Shown here: positions 41,895-49,965 of the stretch, one piece after another
Layout: each line of letters opens with the position of its first letter
Position numbering within the stretch: the first letter of the stretch is position 1
Source of the DNA: JBNKWA01 sp050299555
GTDB taxonomy: Bacteria > Pseudomonadota > Alphaproteobacteria > Rhodobacterales > Rhodobacteraceae
DNA: 51,263 bases
Assembly (NCBI GenBank): GCA_050299555.1
Contig: JBNKWA010000058.1
Coordinates: forward strand, 1-51,263
Direction: 5' to 3'
Translations under genes and position numbers: made by a program
Notes under the pieces: model-generated
The model's input: the letters and a program-made list of their open reading frames with translations, nothing else
Databases searched by the model: none
What the model was told of the DNA's origin: nothing

Positions 41895-42515
41895 TCAGGC
41901 CGTCACCCGGCCCGAATAGACCGCGTCCCATGCCTCCACCGCCAGCCTGGCGCGGCGCCCGACCTCGTCCGCCGCCATGCCCGGCCGGTACAGCGACGAG
42001 CCGAGGCCGAAGCCGTCGGCCGAGGCGGCGCGCCATTCGCCGAAGCTGTTCGGCTCGGCCCCGCCGACCACATAGACCTGGGTCTCGGGCGGCAGCACGG
42101 CGCGGATCGCCCGCAGCCCCGCCGTGCCCATCATGGTGCCGGGGAAGACCTTCAGCGCATCGGCGCCCGCCGCCAGCGCCTGAAAGCACTCGGTGGGGGT
42201 GAAGACGCCGGGAAAGCTCGCCATGCCGGCGGCCTTGGTGGCGCGGATCACTGCCGGATCGCAATTGGGCGAGACGATCAGCGTGCCGCCGGCATCCCTG
42301 ACCTCGCCCACCTCGCGCACGCTCAGCACGGTGCCGGCGCCGAAGCGGCCGCGATGGCCATGCGCCTTCACCATCGCCTCGATGGAATGCAAGGGATGCG
42401 GCGAATTGAGCGGCACTTCGATGACCTCGATCCCGGCATCCAGCACGGCGGCCGCGACCGCCACCGCCTCGTCCGGCTTCACCCCGCGCAGGATGGCGAT
42501 CAGCTTGCGGCTCAT
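41895..42515 (-). CDS. dgoA: 2-dehydro-3-deoxy-6-phosphogalactonate aldolase
   Basis: A 206-residue KDPG/KDPGal-type class I aldolase. ILRGVKPDEAVAVAAAVLDAGIEVIEVPLNSP opens the TIM barrel with the Glu of the active site; LKVFPGTMMG has the Schiff-base Lys; VVGGAEPNSFGEW and GFGLGSSLYRPGM match DgoA rather than Eda. It cleaves the phosphorylated galactonate-derived keto acid to pyruvate and glyceraldehyde 3-phosphate. ATG overlaps the dgoK stop by 4 nt. Confidence 0.92.
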   Translation of the reverse strand: MSRKLIAILRGVKPDEAVAVAAAVLDAGIEVIEVPLNSPHPLHSIEAMVKAHGHRGRFGAGTVLSVREVGEVRDAGGTLIVSPNCDPAVIRATKAAGMASFPGVFTPTECFQALAAGADALKVFPGTMMGTAGLRAIRAVLPPETQVYVVGGAEPNSFGEWRAASADGFGLGSSLYRPGMAADEVGRRARLAVEAWDAVYSGRVTA

Positions 42516-43438
42516 GGCTTTCCTTTCCCGACCAGCATGGCATGGGCCGACCTCAGGCCGGCCAGCGTCAGCGCCTTGGTATCGTGCATTTCGGGCGCGA
42601 TGCCCACATGCCGCAACGCCGCGGCATAGAGGCGGCCCAGTTCGCCGCCGCCCAGCAGCGCCACCCGCTGGCCCAGCCACCAGGGCCGGGCGCCGGCCAG
42701 CTCCAGCCCGATCAGCGTGCCCGACAGCCGCGCCCGCGCGGCAACCGGGTCGAGACTGCCAACCAGCGCCTCGGCCCGTAGCCCGAAGAGCCGCGCAAAG
42801 GCCCGCGCCGGGTCGGTCATGGCGTCGTCCAGCGCGGCGCGAAAAGCGGCATCGTCGCTGCCCTCGGCCGCCACCGTATGCCGCAGCACCGACTGCCCCG
42901 CCAACAGCGCGAACAGCTCGCCGGTCATGAAGGTGGCGAAATGGACGATCTCGCCGGCCTGCACCGCGATCCACTTGCAATGGGTGCCGGGCAGGCAGGC
43001 GACGCCCTCGAAACCCGGCCCGGCCGCCAGCAGCCCGGCAACCTGCGTCTCCTCGCCGCGCATCACGTCCGCCGGCCTGGCCTGGCAGACCCCGGGCAGG
43101 ATCATCACCTTCAGCCGCGGATCGGCCACCTGCGGCCGCGCCGGATCCGGCGACACCGGCGGGCACGGCACCGCGGCATAGGGTGCCTCGATCCAGCCCT
43201 GCCGCGCGCCCGCCATGCCGCAGACGATCACCGGCGTCTCGCCCTCGCCCAGCCAGCCGCCCGCCAGCCGCAGCAGCGCCGGCTCGAAGCCGTCCGGCGC
43301 CAGCTTGCCCATGCCCTCGCCGCTCGCCGCCTCGGCCAGCACCCCGCCATCGGCGCCCATCGCCCAGGCACGCAGGTTCGACGTGCCCCAGTCCACAGCG
43401 ATCCAGTCGGCCGCGATCCGCTCCCCCCGCGCCGCCAT
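42512..43438 (-). CDS. dgoK: 2-dehydro-3-deoxygalactonokinase
   Basis: A 308-residue kinase of the DgoK family. WIAVDWGTSNLRAWAMG is the phosphate-1 motif; GMAGARQGWIEAPYAAVPCP and CLPGTHCKWIAVQAGEIVHFATFMTGELFALL are family signatures; ALLGGGELGRLYAAAL is the adenosine motif. It phosphorylates 2-dehydro-3-deoxygalactonate. The start overlaps the SDR stop by 1 nt and its stop overlaps dgoA by 4 nt, so all three genes are coupled. Confidence 0.94.
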   Translation of the reverse strand: MAARGERIAADWIAVDWGTSNLRAWAMGADGGVLAEAASGEGMGKLAPDGFEPALLRLAGGWLGEGETPVIVCGMAGARQGWIEAPYAAVPCPPVSPDPARPQVADPRLKVMILPGVCQARPADVMRGEETQVAGLLAAGPGFEGVACLPGTHCKWIAVQAGEIVHFATFMTGELFALLAGQSVLRHTVAAEGSDDAAFRAALDDAMTDPARAFARLFGLRAEALVGSLDPVAARARLSGTLIGLELAGARPWWLGQRVALLGGGELGRLYAAALRHVGIAPEMHDTKALTLAGLRSAHAMLVGKGKP

Positions 43439-44214
43439 CAGCCCGTCACCGCTACGCCGCCGTCGATCACCAGCGCCTGCCCGGTCATCATCCGGCTCGC
43501 CGCCGAGGCCAGGAACAGCGTCCCGCCGACCATGTCGCCGGGCGTCAGGTGCTCCTTCAGGCATTGCCGCTCCAGGAACGCGGCCATCCCCTCGGGCGTC
43601 AGCCACAGGTCCAGCTGGCGCTCCGTCACCACCATCCCCGGCATCAGCGCGTTGACCCGGATCCCGTCCGGCCCCAGCTCGCGAGCCAGCGACCGGGTCA
43701 GCCCGGCGATCGCCGCCTTGGCGGTGGCATAGGCGGTCATCCCCGGCACGCCGAGCATGTAGGCGATGGACGAGACGTTGACGATGGCGCCGCCGCCCGC
43801 GGCCCTCATCCCCGGCACCACCGCCTGCACGGCGAAATAATGGTGGCGCAGGTTCACCGCCATGGCGGCGTCCCAGTCGGAGGCCGTGTAGCCCTCCATG
43901 GCGTGGCGCTGGTCGTTGGCGGCGTTGTTGACCAGCACCGTGACCGGCCCGTGCGCCTCGGCCGCCCGCCCGATGGCGGCCTGGAACGCGTCGGTATCGG
44001 TGATGTCGCATGGGATGAAGAACGGCCGCGCACCCTGCCGCGCCGCCACCTCGTCGCAAAAGCTTGTGGCGTCCGAGCGCTGCACGAAGGCGACCTTCGC
44101 CCCTTGCGCCACGAACCCCTCGGTCAGCGCCGCGCCGATCCCCGAGCCGCCGCCCGAGATGAACACCGACCGCCCCTTGAGATCGGGAAAGACCGCACCG
44201 CCATCTGCCTGCAT
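43438..44214 (-). CDS. SDR oxidoreductase, probable sugar (galactose) 1-dehydrogenase
   Basis: A 258-residue classical SDR. TGxxxGxG-type motif reads SGGGSGIGAAL, NNAANDQRHAMEG follows, and the catalytic Ser (VSSIAYM) and Tyr-x3-Lys (YATAKAAI) are intact. LNR/NLRHHYFAVQAVVPGM matches SDRs of sugar catabolic operons. Operon position before dgoK-dgoA suggests it oxidises D-galactose (or L-arabinose/fucose) in the De Ley-Doudoroff route. ATG 44214 with AAGGG upstream is preferred over GTG 44229. No galactonate dehydratase is in the window. Confidence 0.87.
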   Translation of the reverse strand: MQADGGAVFPDLKGRSVFISGGGSGIGAALTEGFVAQGAKVAFVQRSDATSFCDEVAARQGARPFFIPCDITDTDAFQAAIGRAAEAHGPVTVLVNNAANDQRHAMEGYTASDWDAAMAVNLRHHYFAVQAVVPGMRAAGGGAIVNVSSIAYMLGVPGMTAYATAKAAIAGLTRSLARELGPDGIRVNALMPGMVVTERQLDLWLTPEGMAAFLERQCLKEHLTPGDMVGGTLFLASAASRMMTGQALVIDGGVAVTG

Positions 44215-45160
44215 GCCACAACCCTTCACGCCGCCATGCCCGCGGCATCATCACGGCCCCGGACGGGGGCCGCAAGGGGCCTCGATCAGGACCGCTCCCG
44301 GGATCGCCGCGACAAGCCTTCGGCACGTTGCCAGCGGCGGTGCCGGCCTCGGGCAGGCCAGCGGCACCGAGATCGCGCATACCCGGCGCCATCAGGGCAC
44401 GGGGCTCCGTCGGTGACATCGGAAGTCCGCCTGGGGGTTCGACCACGCCGGCCAGCGTCAGCCACTCCGCGTCCGGGTCCGGCAGCGCGGTCGCTGGCAG
44501 CGCAGCCCGGCCCGGCCCGTCCAAAGATCGCGCGGCCGGTCGGCCCCGGCCGGACTGGCACGGCACCTGCGCCGATCGGTGCCGATACCAGAGGCGCCAC
44601 CAGCAGGGCATGACCACCGCCAGGCCGGCGGTCAGCGGTGAAAGCCGTCACGGCTGGTCGCCGCGATCATCCGTCCCGGTCTGCCAGCCAGCGATCCACC
44701 CGGCCAGATCCCCGCCCCGGCAACGCCGGGAAAGCCAGGCCCGGGCGCAAGCCGACGGCCACGATTGGCCGACCGCCGACTAGCGCCCGGGCGCGCGGGG
44801 GGCTTCGCGTGGGCATGCCGCAGCGCACCGACAGGCACGCTGCATGCGGCGTCCGGCAACCCGGACCGGTCTTTCGGCGGTGTTGCCAGGGCGTCACCCG
44901 GTCCCCGCAAGGGCGACCGGCGTCGTGATGCATTCCATTCGGCCGGCGGTCATCCTGACCGGCCGGCGGCATCGGCCAACCGGGCCAGCCGCCGTGGGCC
45001 AGCCGCCGTGGGCCAGTCATGGTCGACCAGTCATCGCCAGCCAATCATCGCCGGCCAGTCATCGCTGGCCAATCATCGTCGGCCAGTCATCGTCGGCCAG
45101 TCATCGTCGGCCGGTCGGTCGCGCCGGGCCGGTGACGTGCCGAACGTCGGGCCGGTATCG
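44215..45160. other. Long non-coding region, no gene supported
   Basis: This 946-bp stretch follows the SDR operon start. Frames in it are low-complexity (Arg/Gly/Pro-rich) with no recognisable motif, so I call no gene. It contains the 14-bp tandem array at 44983-45122 and many GGCC-containing variants around it. The promoter of the SDR-dgoK-dgoA operon must lie at its left end. Confidence 0.6.
44983..45122. repeat. Tandem repeat, 14-bp unit, 10 copies
   Basis: Ten head-to-tail units in one 14-bp register. Two copies of GGCCAGCCGCCGTG (44983-45010) are followed by eight units of GGCCAGTCATCGTC type; the units at 45081 and 45095 are identical, others differ by 1-4 bases, and the last (45109) is degenerate. 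A 14-bp period does not keep reading frame, so the array is unlikely to be coding. Confidence 0.9.
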
Positions 45161-45457
45161 TCAGAGCTTGGGCCGACGCGCTGCCGATACGCCCGCGGTC
45201 CGGTGCGCAACCACACCGCGAGGGGTCCAGTGCGCGGCCATGACGGCGGTCGCGCTGCGGACCATCCCGGCATCGGCCGGATACTGACCCTCAGCCCGGC
45301 TCCACAGCCGCACAAAAACCAAAAGGGTTACGAAACAGGCGAGGCCACTGAACGTGTAAAGCAGAAACGCGGTACCGAATCCGTGGCCCGAACCCAGTGC
45401 CGACGTCGCCGTCGCGAAGGCGGTCAGCACAGAAAAGGCAAGGCATCCCAGGTACAT
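45161..45457 (-). CDS. Possible small membrane protein
   Basis: A 98-residue frame whose first 60 residues look real: two hydrophobic helices at about 5-24 (CLAFSVLTAFATATSALG) and 32-51 (LLYTFSGLACFVTLLVFVRLW), then a basic/polar tail. ATG 45457 has GGAAGA 7-8 nt upstream on the minus strand. The last 35 residues are low-complexity and enter the region next to the repeat array, so the gene may be truncated or decayed at its 3' end. No family is recognised. Confidence 0.5.
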   Translation of the reverse strand: MYLGCLAFSVLTAFATATSALGSGHGFGTAFLLYTFSGLACFVTLLVFVRLWSRAEGQYPADAGMVRSATAVMAAHWTPRGVVAHRTAGVSAARRPKL

Positions 45458-45620
45458 CGCAAGGTCTTCCTGTCAGCGTTGCGTCGCAGCGTCATGCTCC
45501 GACCGCTACCCTAATAGGCGAGCAATAGTTAACGAATCGTCCCAGAAGGCGACGAAAATGCGGCGGCCGTGGGGCGAGGTTTCCAAACGTTGGCGCCGGA
45601 CCGGCAACAAGACGGCAGGC

Positions 45621-45646
45621 GGGCGCCGGTCCGAAAACCGGCGCCC
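45621..45646 (-). terminator. Hairpin terminator after hppD
   Basis: Perfect 10-bp stem GGGCGCCGGT (45621-45630) / ACCGGCGCCC (45637-45646) with a 6-nt loop that reads TTTCGG on the minus strand. It begins 31 nt beyond the hppD stop. No U-tract follows. Confidence 0.6.
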
Positions 45647-45676
45647 CAGAATATCCCGATTGGCCGCCGGGGTCCG

Positions 45677-46783
45677 CTATGCGGCGCCTTTCAGCACCCC
45701 GCGGGCGATCTGGTCGGCCTCGATCGACTCGAACAGGGCGCGGAAATTGCCCTCGCCGAAGCCGTCGTCGCCCTTCCTCTGGATGAACTCGAAGAAGATC
45801 GGGCCGATCACCGTCTTGGAGAAGATCTGCAGCAGGATCCGGGTCTCGCCGCCGCCGACCACGCCCTCGCCGTCGATCAGGATGCCGTGCTTCTTCATCT
45901 GATCGATGGGCTCTTCATGGCCCTTCACCCGTTCGCGGCTCATATCGTAATAGGCATCGGGCGGCTTCGGCATGAAGCGCAGGCCACGTTCCGCGACGGC
46001 ATCGGTGGCGGCATAGATGTCGTCGCTGCCCACCGCGATGTGCTGGATGCCCTCGCCCTTGTAGCGCTTCAGGTATTCCTCGATCTGGCTGGTCTCGTCC
46101 TTGGACTCGTTGATCGGGATGCGGATGCGGCCGCAGGGGCTGGTCAGCGCCCGGCTGAACAGGCCGGTGATCTTGCCGTCGATGTCGAAGAACCGGATCT
46201 CGCGAAAGTTGAAGATGTCGGCGTAGAAGCGGAACCAGGTGTCCATGTTGCCGCGATGGACGTTGTGGGTCAGGTGGTCGAGATAGTAGAAACCGACGCC
46301 CGCGGGCTTCGGGTCGGCCTCGCCCAGCCATTCGTACTCGGCCTCATAGGCGCTGCCCTTGCCGCCATAGGTCTCGACGAAATAGATCAGACTGCCGCCG
46401 ATGCCGACGATCGCCGGCACCTCCAGCACCTTGCCTTCGCCCTCATAGGGCGTGGCGCCGTTCTTCACCGCATGCTCGAACGCATGGCGGGCATCGACCA
46501 CGCGCCAGGCCATGGACGGCGCGCAGGGCCCGTGCTTCTCGACAAAGCGCATGCCGAAGCTGCCCGGCTCGGCGTTCAGCACATAGGTGATGTCGCCCTG
46601 CCGCCAGAGCGCGATGTCCTTGGTGCGATGGGTGGCCACCTTCTCATAGCCCATGCGGGCGAACAGCTCTTCCAGCTTCGCCGGCTCCTCATGGGCGAAC
46701 TCGACGAACTCGAACCCGTCGGTGCCGGCGGGGTTCTTGTTGCTGATCGTTGCCGGCGGCGCGTCGTGCGGAAAGGGTCCCAT
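45677..46783 (-). CDS. hppD: 4-hydroxyphenylpyruvate dioxygenase
   Basis: A 368-residue iron enzyme that converts 4-hydroxyphenylpyruvate to homogentisate in tyrosine catabolism. Fe(II) ligands: His in YLDHLTHNVHRG (about 180), His in GIQHIAVGSDD (about 257) and Glu in IFFEFIQRKGDDGFGEGNF (about 339). The last segment is the family hallmark. ATG 46783 has AGGAGG 8 nt upstream. It is divergent from an AsnC/Lrp regulator gene; the 134-bp gap has an inverted repeat suited to that regulator. Homogentisate dioxygenase is not in the window. Confidence 0.96.
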   Translation of the reverse strand: MGPFPHDAPPATISNKNPAGTDGFEFVEFAHEEPAKLEELFARMGYEKVATHRTKDIALWRQGDITYVLNAEPGSFGMRFVEKHGPCAPSMAWRVVDARHAFEHAVKNGATPYEGEGKVLEVPAIVGIGGSLIYFVETYGGKGSAYEAEYEWLGEADPKPAGVGFYYLDHLTHNVHRGNMDTWFRFYADIFNFREIRFFDIDGKITGLFSRALTSPCGRIRIPINESKDETSQIEEYLKRYKGEGIQHIAVGSDDIYAATDAVAERGLRFMPKPPDAYYDMSRERVKGHEEPIDQMKKHGILIDGEGVVGGGETRILLQIFSKTVIGPIFFEFIQRKGDDGFGEGNFRALFESIEADQIARGVLKGAA

Positions 46784-46839
46784 GGCAGGCCTCCTGATGT
46801 CGGGATGCTGCTCATGATGCCCGGAAAGCCACGCGGCGT

Positions 46840-46898
46840 GTGCGCAAAGTCGACCCTCACACGGGATCTTTGCGCACGGAATTGACACCATTGCACAC
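46840..46898. promoter_or_regulatory. Half-sites for an AsnC/Lrp-type regulator between hppD and its regulator
   Basis: GTGCGCAAAG (46840-46849) and CTTTGCGCAC (46868-46877) form a perfect 10-bp inverted repeat with an 18-nt spacer, and a related TTGCACAC lies at 46891-46898, 21 bp on. A TTGACA (46882-46887) is present, but I find no good -10. Regulatory use is inferred. Confidence 0.55.
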
Positions 46899-46917
46899 AG
46901 TAAAGCACATTCACCGC

Positions 46918-47382
46918 ATGGAACCTCCCCTCGACGCAATCGACACGCGCCTGCTGGACGCCCTGCAGCGCGACGCCCGGCTGACCGCGCAGCAGCTCGG
47001 CGCGGCGCTGAACCTGTCGCCCAGCCAGGCCGGGCGGCGGCGCCAGCGGCTGGAGGAGGCGGGGGTCATCGCCGGCTACCGTGCCAGCCTCGACCCGGCG
47101 CGGATCGGGCTGCAGGTCGAGGCCTTCATCCAGATCGTCATGGCCACCCACACCGCCGAGAACGCCCGCGACTTCGTCCGCGTCACCCGCACCCGGCCCG
47201 AGATCACCGGCGCCTGGACCCTGACCGGCGAGGCCGACTACCTGCTGCGCGTCTACTGCACCGACCTGAAGGCCCTGAACGATCTGGTCCAGAACGTGCT
47301 TCTGCCGCATCCGGCGGTCAGCCGGGTGCACAGCCAGATCGTGATGGAGCGTGTCAAGCCGGACTCACCCCTGCCGCTTTGA
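46918..47382 (+). CDS. AsnC/Lrp-family regulator
   Basis: A 154-residue Lrp/AsnC protein: N-terminal HTH (DAIDTRLLDALQRDARLTAQQLGAALNLSPSQAGRRRQRLEEAGVI in outline) and a C-terminal RAM effector domain (AFIQIVMATHT, ITGAWTLTGEADYLLRVYCTDL, VSRVHSQIVMERVK). Divergence from hppD suggests it senses tyrosine or an aromatic intermediate and controls hppD and itself. ATG 46918 is chosen because the HTH begins at once; a longer frame from 46840 would run through the operator repeat. Confidence 0.92.
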   Translation: MEPPLDAIDTRLLDALQRDARLTAQQLGAALNLSPSQAGRRRQRLEEAGVIAGYRASLDPARIGLQVEAFIQIVMATHTAENARDFVRVTRTRPEITGAWTLTGEADYLLRVYCTDLKALNDLVQNVLLPHPAVSRVHSQIVMERVKPDSPLPL

Positions 47383-47475
47383 TCGCCCGCGCGCATCCCA
47401 CGAATTGCCCTCCGCCGCCGCGCGGCTTAGGCTGCGGCAACGCCCGGGGCACAAGCGACTGACAGGCAAACCGAA

Positions 47476-49146
47476 TTGGCCATCCTCTGCCCGAAATCCC
47501 GGCTCCTGTTCATGCCGACGATGAACCCCGAAAGCCTGGAGCTGAAATACGCCATCTACGCGGTCAGCCATGACGGCAACCCGCCCCGCCGGCCGCGCGG
47601 CCTGAACGGCTGGCGCGGCTATCGCACCGAGCCCTGGGACGGCGATCCGGCGGTGCCCGAGGGGTGGGAGTCCATCGCGCTGGCCCGCGACCCCGTCGAC
47701 CAGCTGGTCTATGCCTGGCTGCACACCGCTCGCGGCAACAACTTCCGCCGCCGCGGCGAGATCGAAGCGGTGCTGGCCGCCAACCTGCCCGCCGATCCCG
47801 GCTTTCGCACCTTCCTCGAACGCCTCGAAGACTACCGCAAGGCCTCGCCTTCGGTGGCCGTCTATACCGAACCGGCCGCCACCTGGCTCGGCCCCGATCC
47901 CAGCGCCTACGACCGCTTCTTCCCCGCCGGACAGGGCCGGCAGGCGCTGGAGCACATTTATGCCAGCGCCGGCCTCGATCGGCCCACCTGGCCGTTTCAG
48001 GGCGCCGCCCGCCGGGCCCCGCATCTCGACGCCGACACGCTGGAGCAGCTGAAGGCGGTCACCGCCGGCGAATACGCCTATTTCGACGGCCGGTTCGAGC
48101 TTGCCCGCAACTACTTCGTGCGTGAGCACCTGAAACAGAAGACGATACCGGCGCAGCCCGTCGCGACCCTCTGGCGCCCCGACTGCCCGCCCGAGCCGAT
48201 GCTCGGCGTGGCCTGCATGCTGAAGGAAAAGCCGGCGATGACCCGGGCCTTCGTGGACTACTACAAGGATGCGGGCTTCGGCAAAATCTACCTCTACTTC
48301 GACGACCCCGAGGACCCGATGATCGCCGAGTTGCGGGACGATCCCCGGGTTGTCCCGATCCCCTGTGATGAGGCTTTCTGGGCCGGCGTGACCCGCGCCA
48401 AGGGGCTCGAAGGGCGTCAGAAGATATGCTTCCGCGATGCCTATGCCCGGCAGCCGCAAGGCTGGATGCTGTTCTGCGACGCCGACGAATTCGTCTGGTC
48501 GGACCGGCCCATCGCCGAACTGGCACAGGCCGCGCCCGACAGCCAGCGGGTGATCCGCGCCTCGTCCTCCGAGCCGGTCTGGGGCCCGGGACAGGACGTG
48601 CACAGCGACTACTCGGCGGCCTATCTCCGCCTGCCGACATGGGGCCCCCGATGGCGCGACATGGGGCCGTCGGTCTACGGCAACCGCTATCACCTGCTGA
48701 AATGGGGCCTGCTAAGCCACATCGTCGGCAAGTACGTGCTGCGCTGTGGGCTCGAGGTCGAGAAATTCGCCACCCACCGCGCCTATTTCGCCGACGGCAT
48801 CGGCAACACCATGAAGATCGGGCCGGGCGAGGTGCGGGCGCAGCTTGTCCACTACGACGCGCTCTCCTACCCGCACTGGTGCTCCAAGCTCGAGCGGCGG
48901 CTGGTCAAGGGCCACTCCTATGCCGGCCAGAGTGACGTTCGCAAAAAGCAGCTCCGGGCCTACGCGATGCGGCGGCAGGACCCGGCCAAGACCGAACAGC
49001 TGTTCCGGCAGATCTACTGCCTCGACGACCGTCGCCTGAGCATCCTGGCCGCCGCCGGGCTGGTGGCCGAGCTTCGGCTCTTCGCCGAGGCGGGACCGAC
49101 ACGGCCCGAGGCCGCGCCGGCACCGCCCGCCGGCGTCAGAGCCTGA
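47476..49146 (+). CDS. Fusion of degenerate sulfotransferase-like domain and GT2 glycosyltransferase
   Basis: A 556-residue protein. The first 210 residues recall sulfotransferase family 2: SRLLFMPTMNPESLELKYAIY sits where the PAPS loop should be but lacks its Lys and Gly pair, and ESIALARDPVDQLVYAWLHT matches the 3'-phosphate segment. From about 235 a GT2-like domain follows: MLGVACMLKEKPAMTRAFVDYY, KIYLYFDDPEDPMI, and DADEFVW (the D-x-D metal site). It is cytosolic and probably makes a surface polysaccharide. TTG 47476 is used because the domain starts there; ATG 47512 is the alternative and would cut the first strand. It overlaps the convergent membrane gene by 11 bp. Confidence 0.78.
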   Translation: MAILCPKSRLLFMPTMNPESLELKYAIYAVSHDGNPPRRPRGLNGWRGYRTEPWDGDPAVPEGWESIALARDPVDQLVYAWLHTARGNNFRRRGEIEAVLAANLPADPGFRTFLERLEDYRKASPSVAVYTEPAATWLGPDPSAYDRFFPAGQGRQALEHIYASAGLDRPTWPFQGAARRAPHLDADTLEQLKAVTAGEYAYFDGRFELARNYFVREHLKQKTIPAQPVATLWRPDCPPEPMLGVACMLKEKPAMTRAFVDYYKDAGFGKIYLYFDDPEDPMIAELRDDPRVVPIPCDEAFWAGVTRAKGLEGRQKICFRDAYARQPQGWMLFCDADEFVWSDRPIAELAQAAPDSQRVIRASSSEPVWGPGQDVHSDYSAAYLRLPTWGPRWRDMGPSVYGNRYHLLKWGLLSHIVGKYVLRCGLEVEKFATHRAYFADGIGNTMKIGPGEVRAQLVHYDALSYPHWCSKLERRLVKGHSYAGQSDVRKKQLRAYAMRRQDPAKTEQLFRQIYCLDDRRLSILAAAGLVAELRLFAEAGPTRPEAAPAPPAGVRA

Positions 49147-49963
49147 CCAGCGGCAGCCCCATCAGGGCCTGGGCGAAGACCGCCAGCGTCAGCAGCGCAT
49201 AGGCCAGCGCCGCCGGCGTCATCACGCGCGCCGCCCCGCCGCAGCGATCCAGCCACCAGCCGAAAAGCGGCAGCGCCTGCATGGCATGCAGCGACAGGAA
49301 ATGCGCCGGCCTCAGGTCGCCCACCTCGGCCGACCAGCCCATCAGCGGCAGGGTGGCGGCGCCGGCCGAGGGCGTGCCGACGAAATGCCCGGCGCCCGAG
49401 GACATGTAGCCGGCAACCACCAGCGTCAGCCCGGCGCCGATCCAGAAGCCCCAGATGACACCCGCCCTCAGGCCCGGCCCCATGCGCAGGGCCCGATCGC
49501 GGCGCACGACCTCGCCGAACAGCGCGATCACCGCGACCAGCCCGACCGCGCCCACGCCCATCAGCCCGTACATCGCCCGGGTGAACGGAGTGGAATTGTT
49601 GAAATGGCTGTGCTCGCCATGGGCCGCCTGCCAGGTCATGTAGGCAAGCTCGAAGGCGAAGGCAGCGGCCGCCACCACCGTCGCCCAGCGCACCGCCCTG
49701 CCCTCGCGCGCGGCCGCGCCCATCCGGCCCGCCGCCCAGGCCAGGGTGGCGAAGTAGAGCACGAACGAGCCCGCGAATTTCATCGGCTTGGCCCAGATCC
49801 CGACCCCGTCGAGAAGTCGCGGGTCGAGCAGCGCCGCTGTCGCCGTGGCCGCCAGCAGCGCGACGGAAAGGCCGGTCAGCGCCCAGAGCTGGCGGTCCGG
49901 ACCGGGCGCGACCCTCGGCAACGCCAGGGAAGGCTGGTTGGAAAGGATGTCGATCGCAGTCAT
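49136..49963 (-). CDS. Multi-pass membrane protein, unknown function
   Basis: A 275-residue protein with about seven or eight membrane helices: LWALTGLSVALLAATATAALL (about 26-46), MKFAGSFVLYFATLAWAAG, VVAAAAFAFELAYMTW, and a last helix ALAYALLTLAVFAQALMGL. Conserved-looking His residues lie in QAAHGEHSHFNNST and HFLSLHAMQALP. I do not know the family. ATG 49963 has AGGAGG 7 nt upstream and follows the ABA4-like gene by 2 nt, so the two are an operon, divergent from a TetR gene. Confidence 0.8.
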   Translation of the reverse strand: MTAIDILSNQPSLALPRVAPGPDRQLWALTGLSVALLAATATAALLDPRLLDGVGIWAKPMKFAGSFVLYFATLAWAAGRMGAAAREGRAVRWATVVAAAAFAFELAYMTWQAAHGEHSHFNNSTPFTRAMYGLMGVGAVGLVAVIALFGEVVRRDRALRMGPGLRAGVIWGFWIGAGLTLVVAGYMSSGAGHFVGTPSAGAATLPLMGWSAEVGDLRPAHFLSLHAMQALPLFGWWLDRCGGAARVMTPAALAYALLTLAVFAQALMGLPLVRL

Positions 49964-49965
49964 TG

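Noticed and set aside
44215..44617. Upstream extension of the dgoK frame beyond the SDR gene
   Set aside because: It runs antisense or out of frame through the SDR gene and low-complexity sequence; dgoK motifs begin near 43438.
44632..45044. Minus-strand frames in the long gap after the SDR operon
   Set aside because: Arg/Gly/Pro-rich low-complexity translations that pass through the tandem repeat or its flank, with no motif.
44983..45122. Repeat array as a CRISPR
   Set aside because: Units are 14 bp, contiguous and without spacers, and no cas gene is present.
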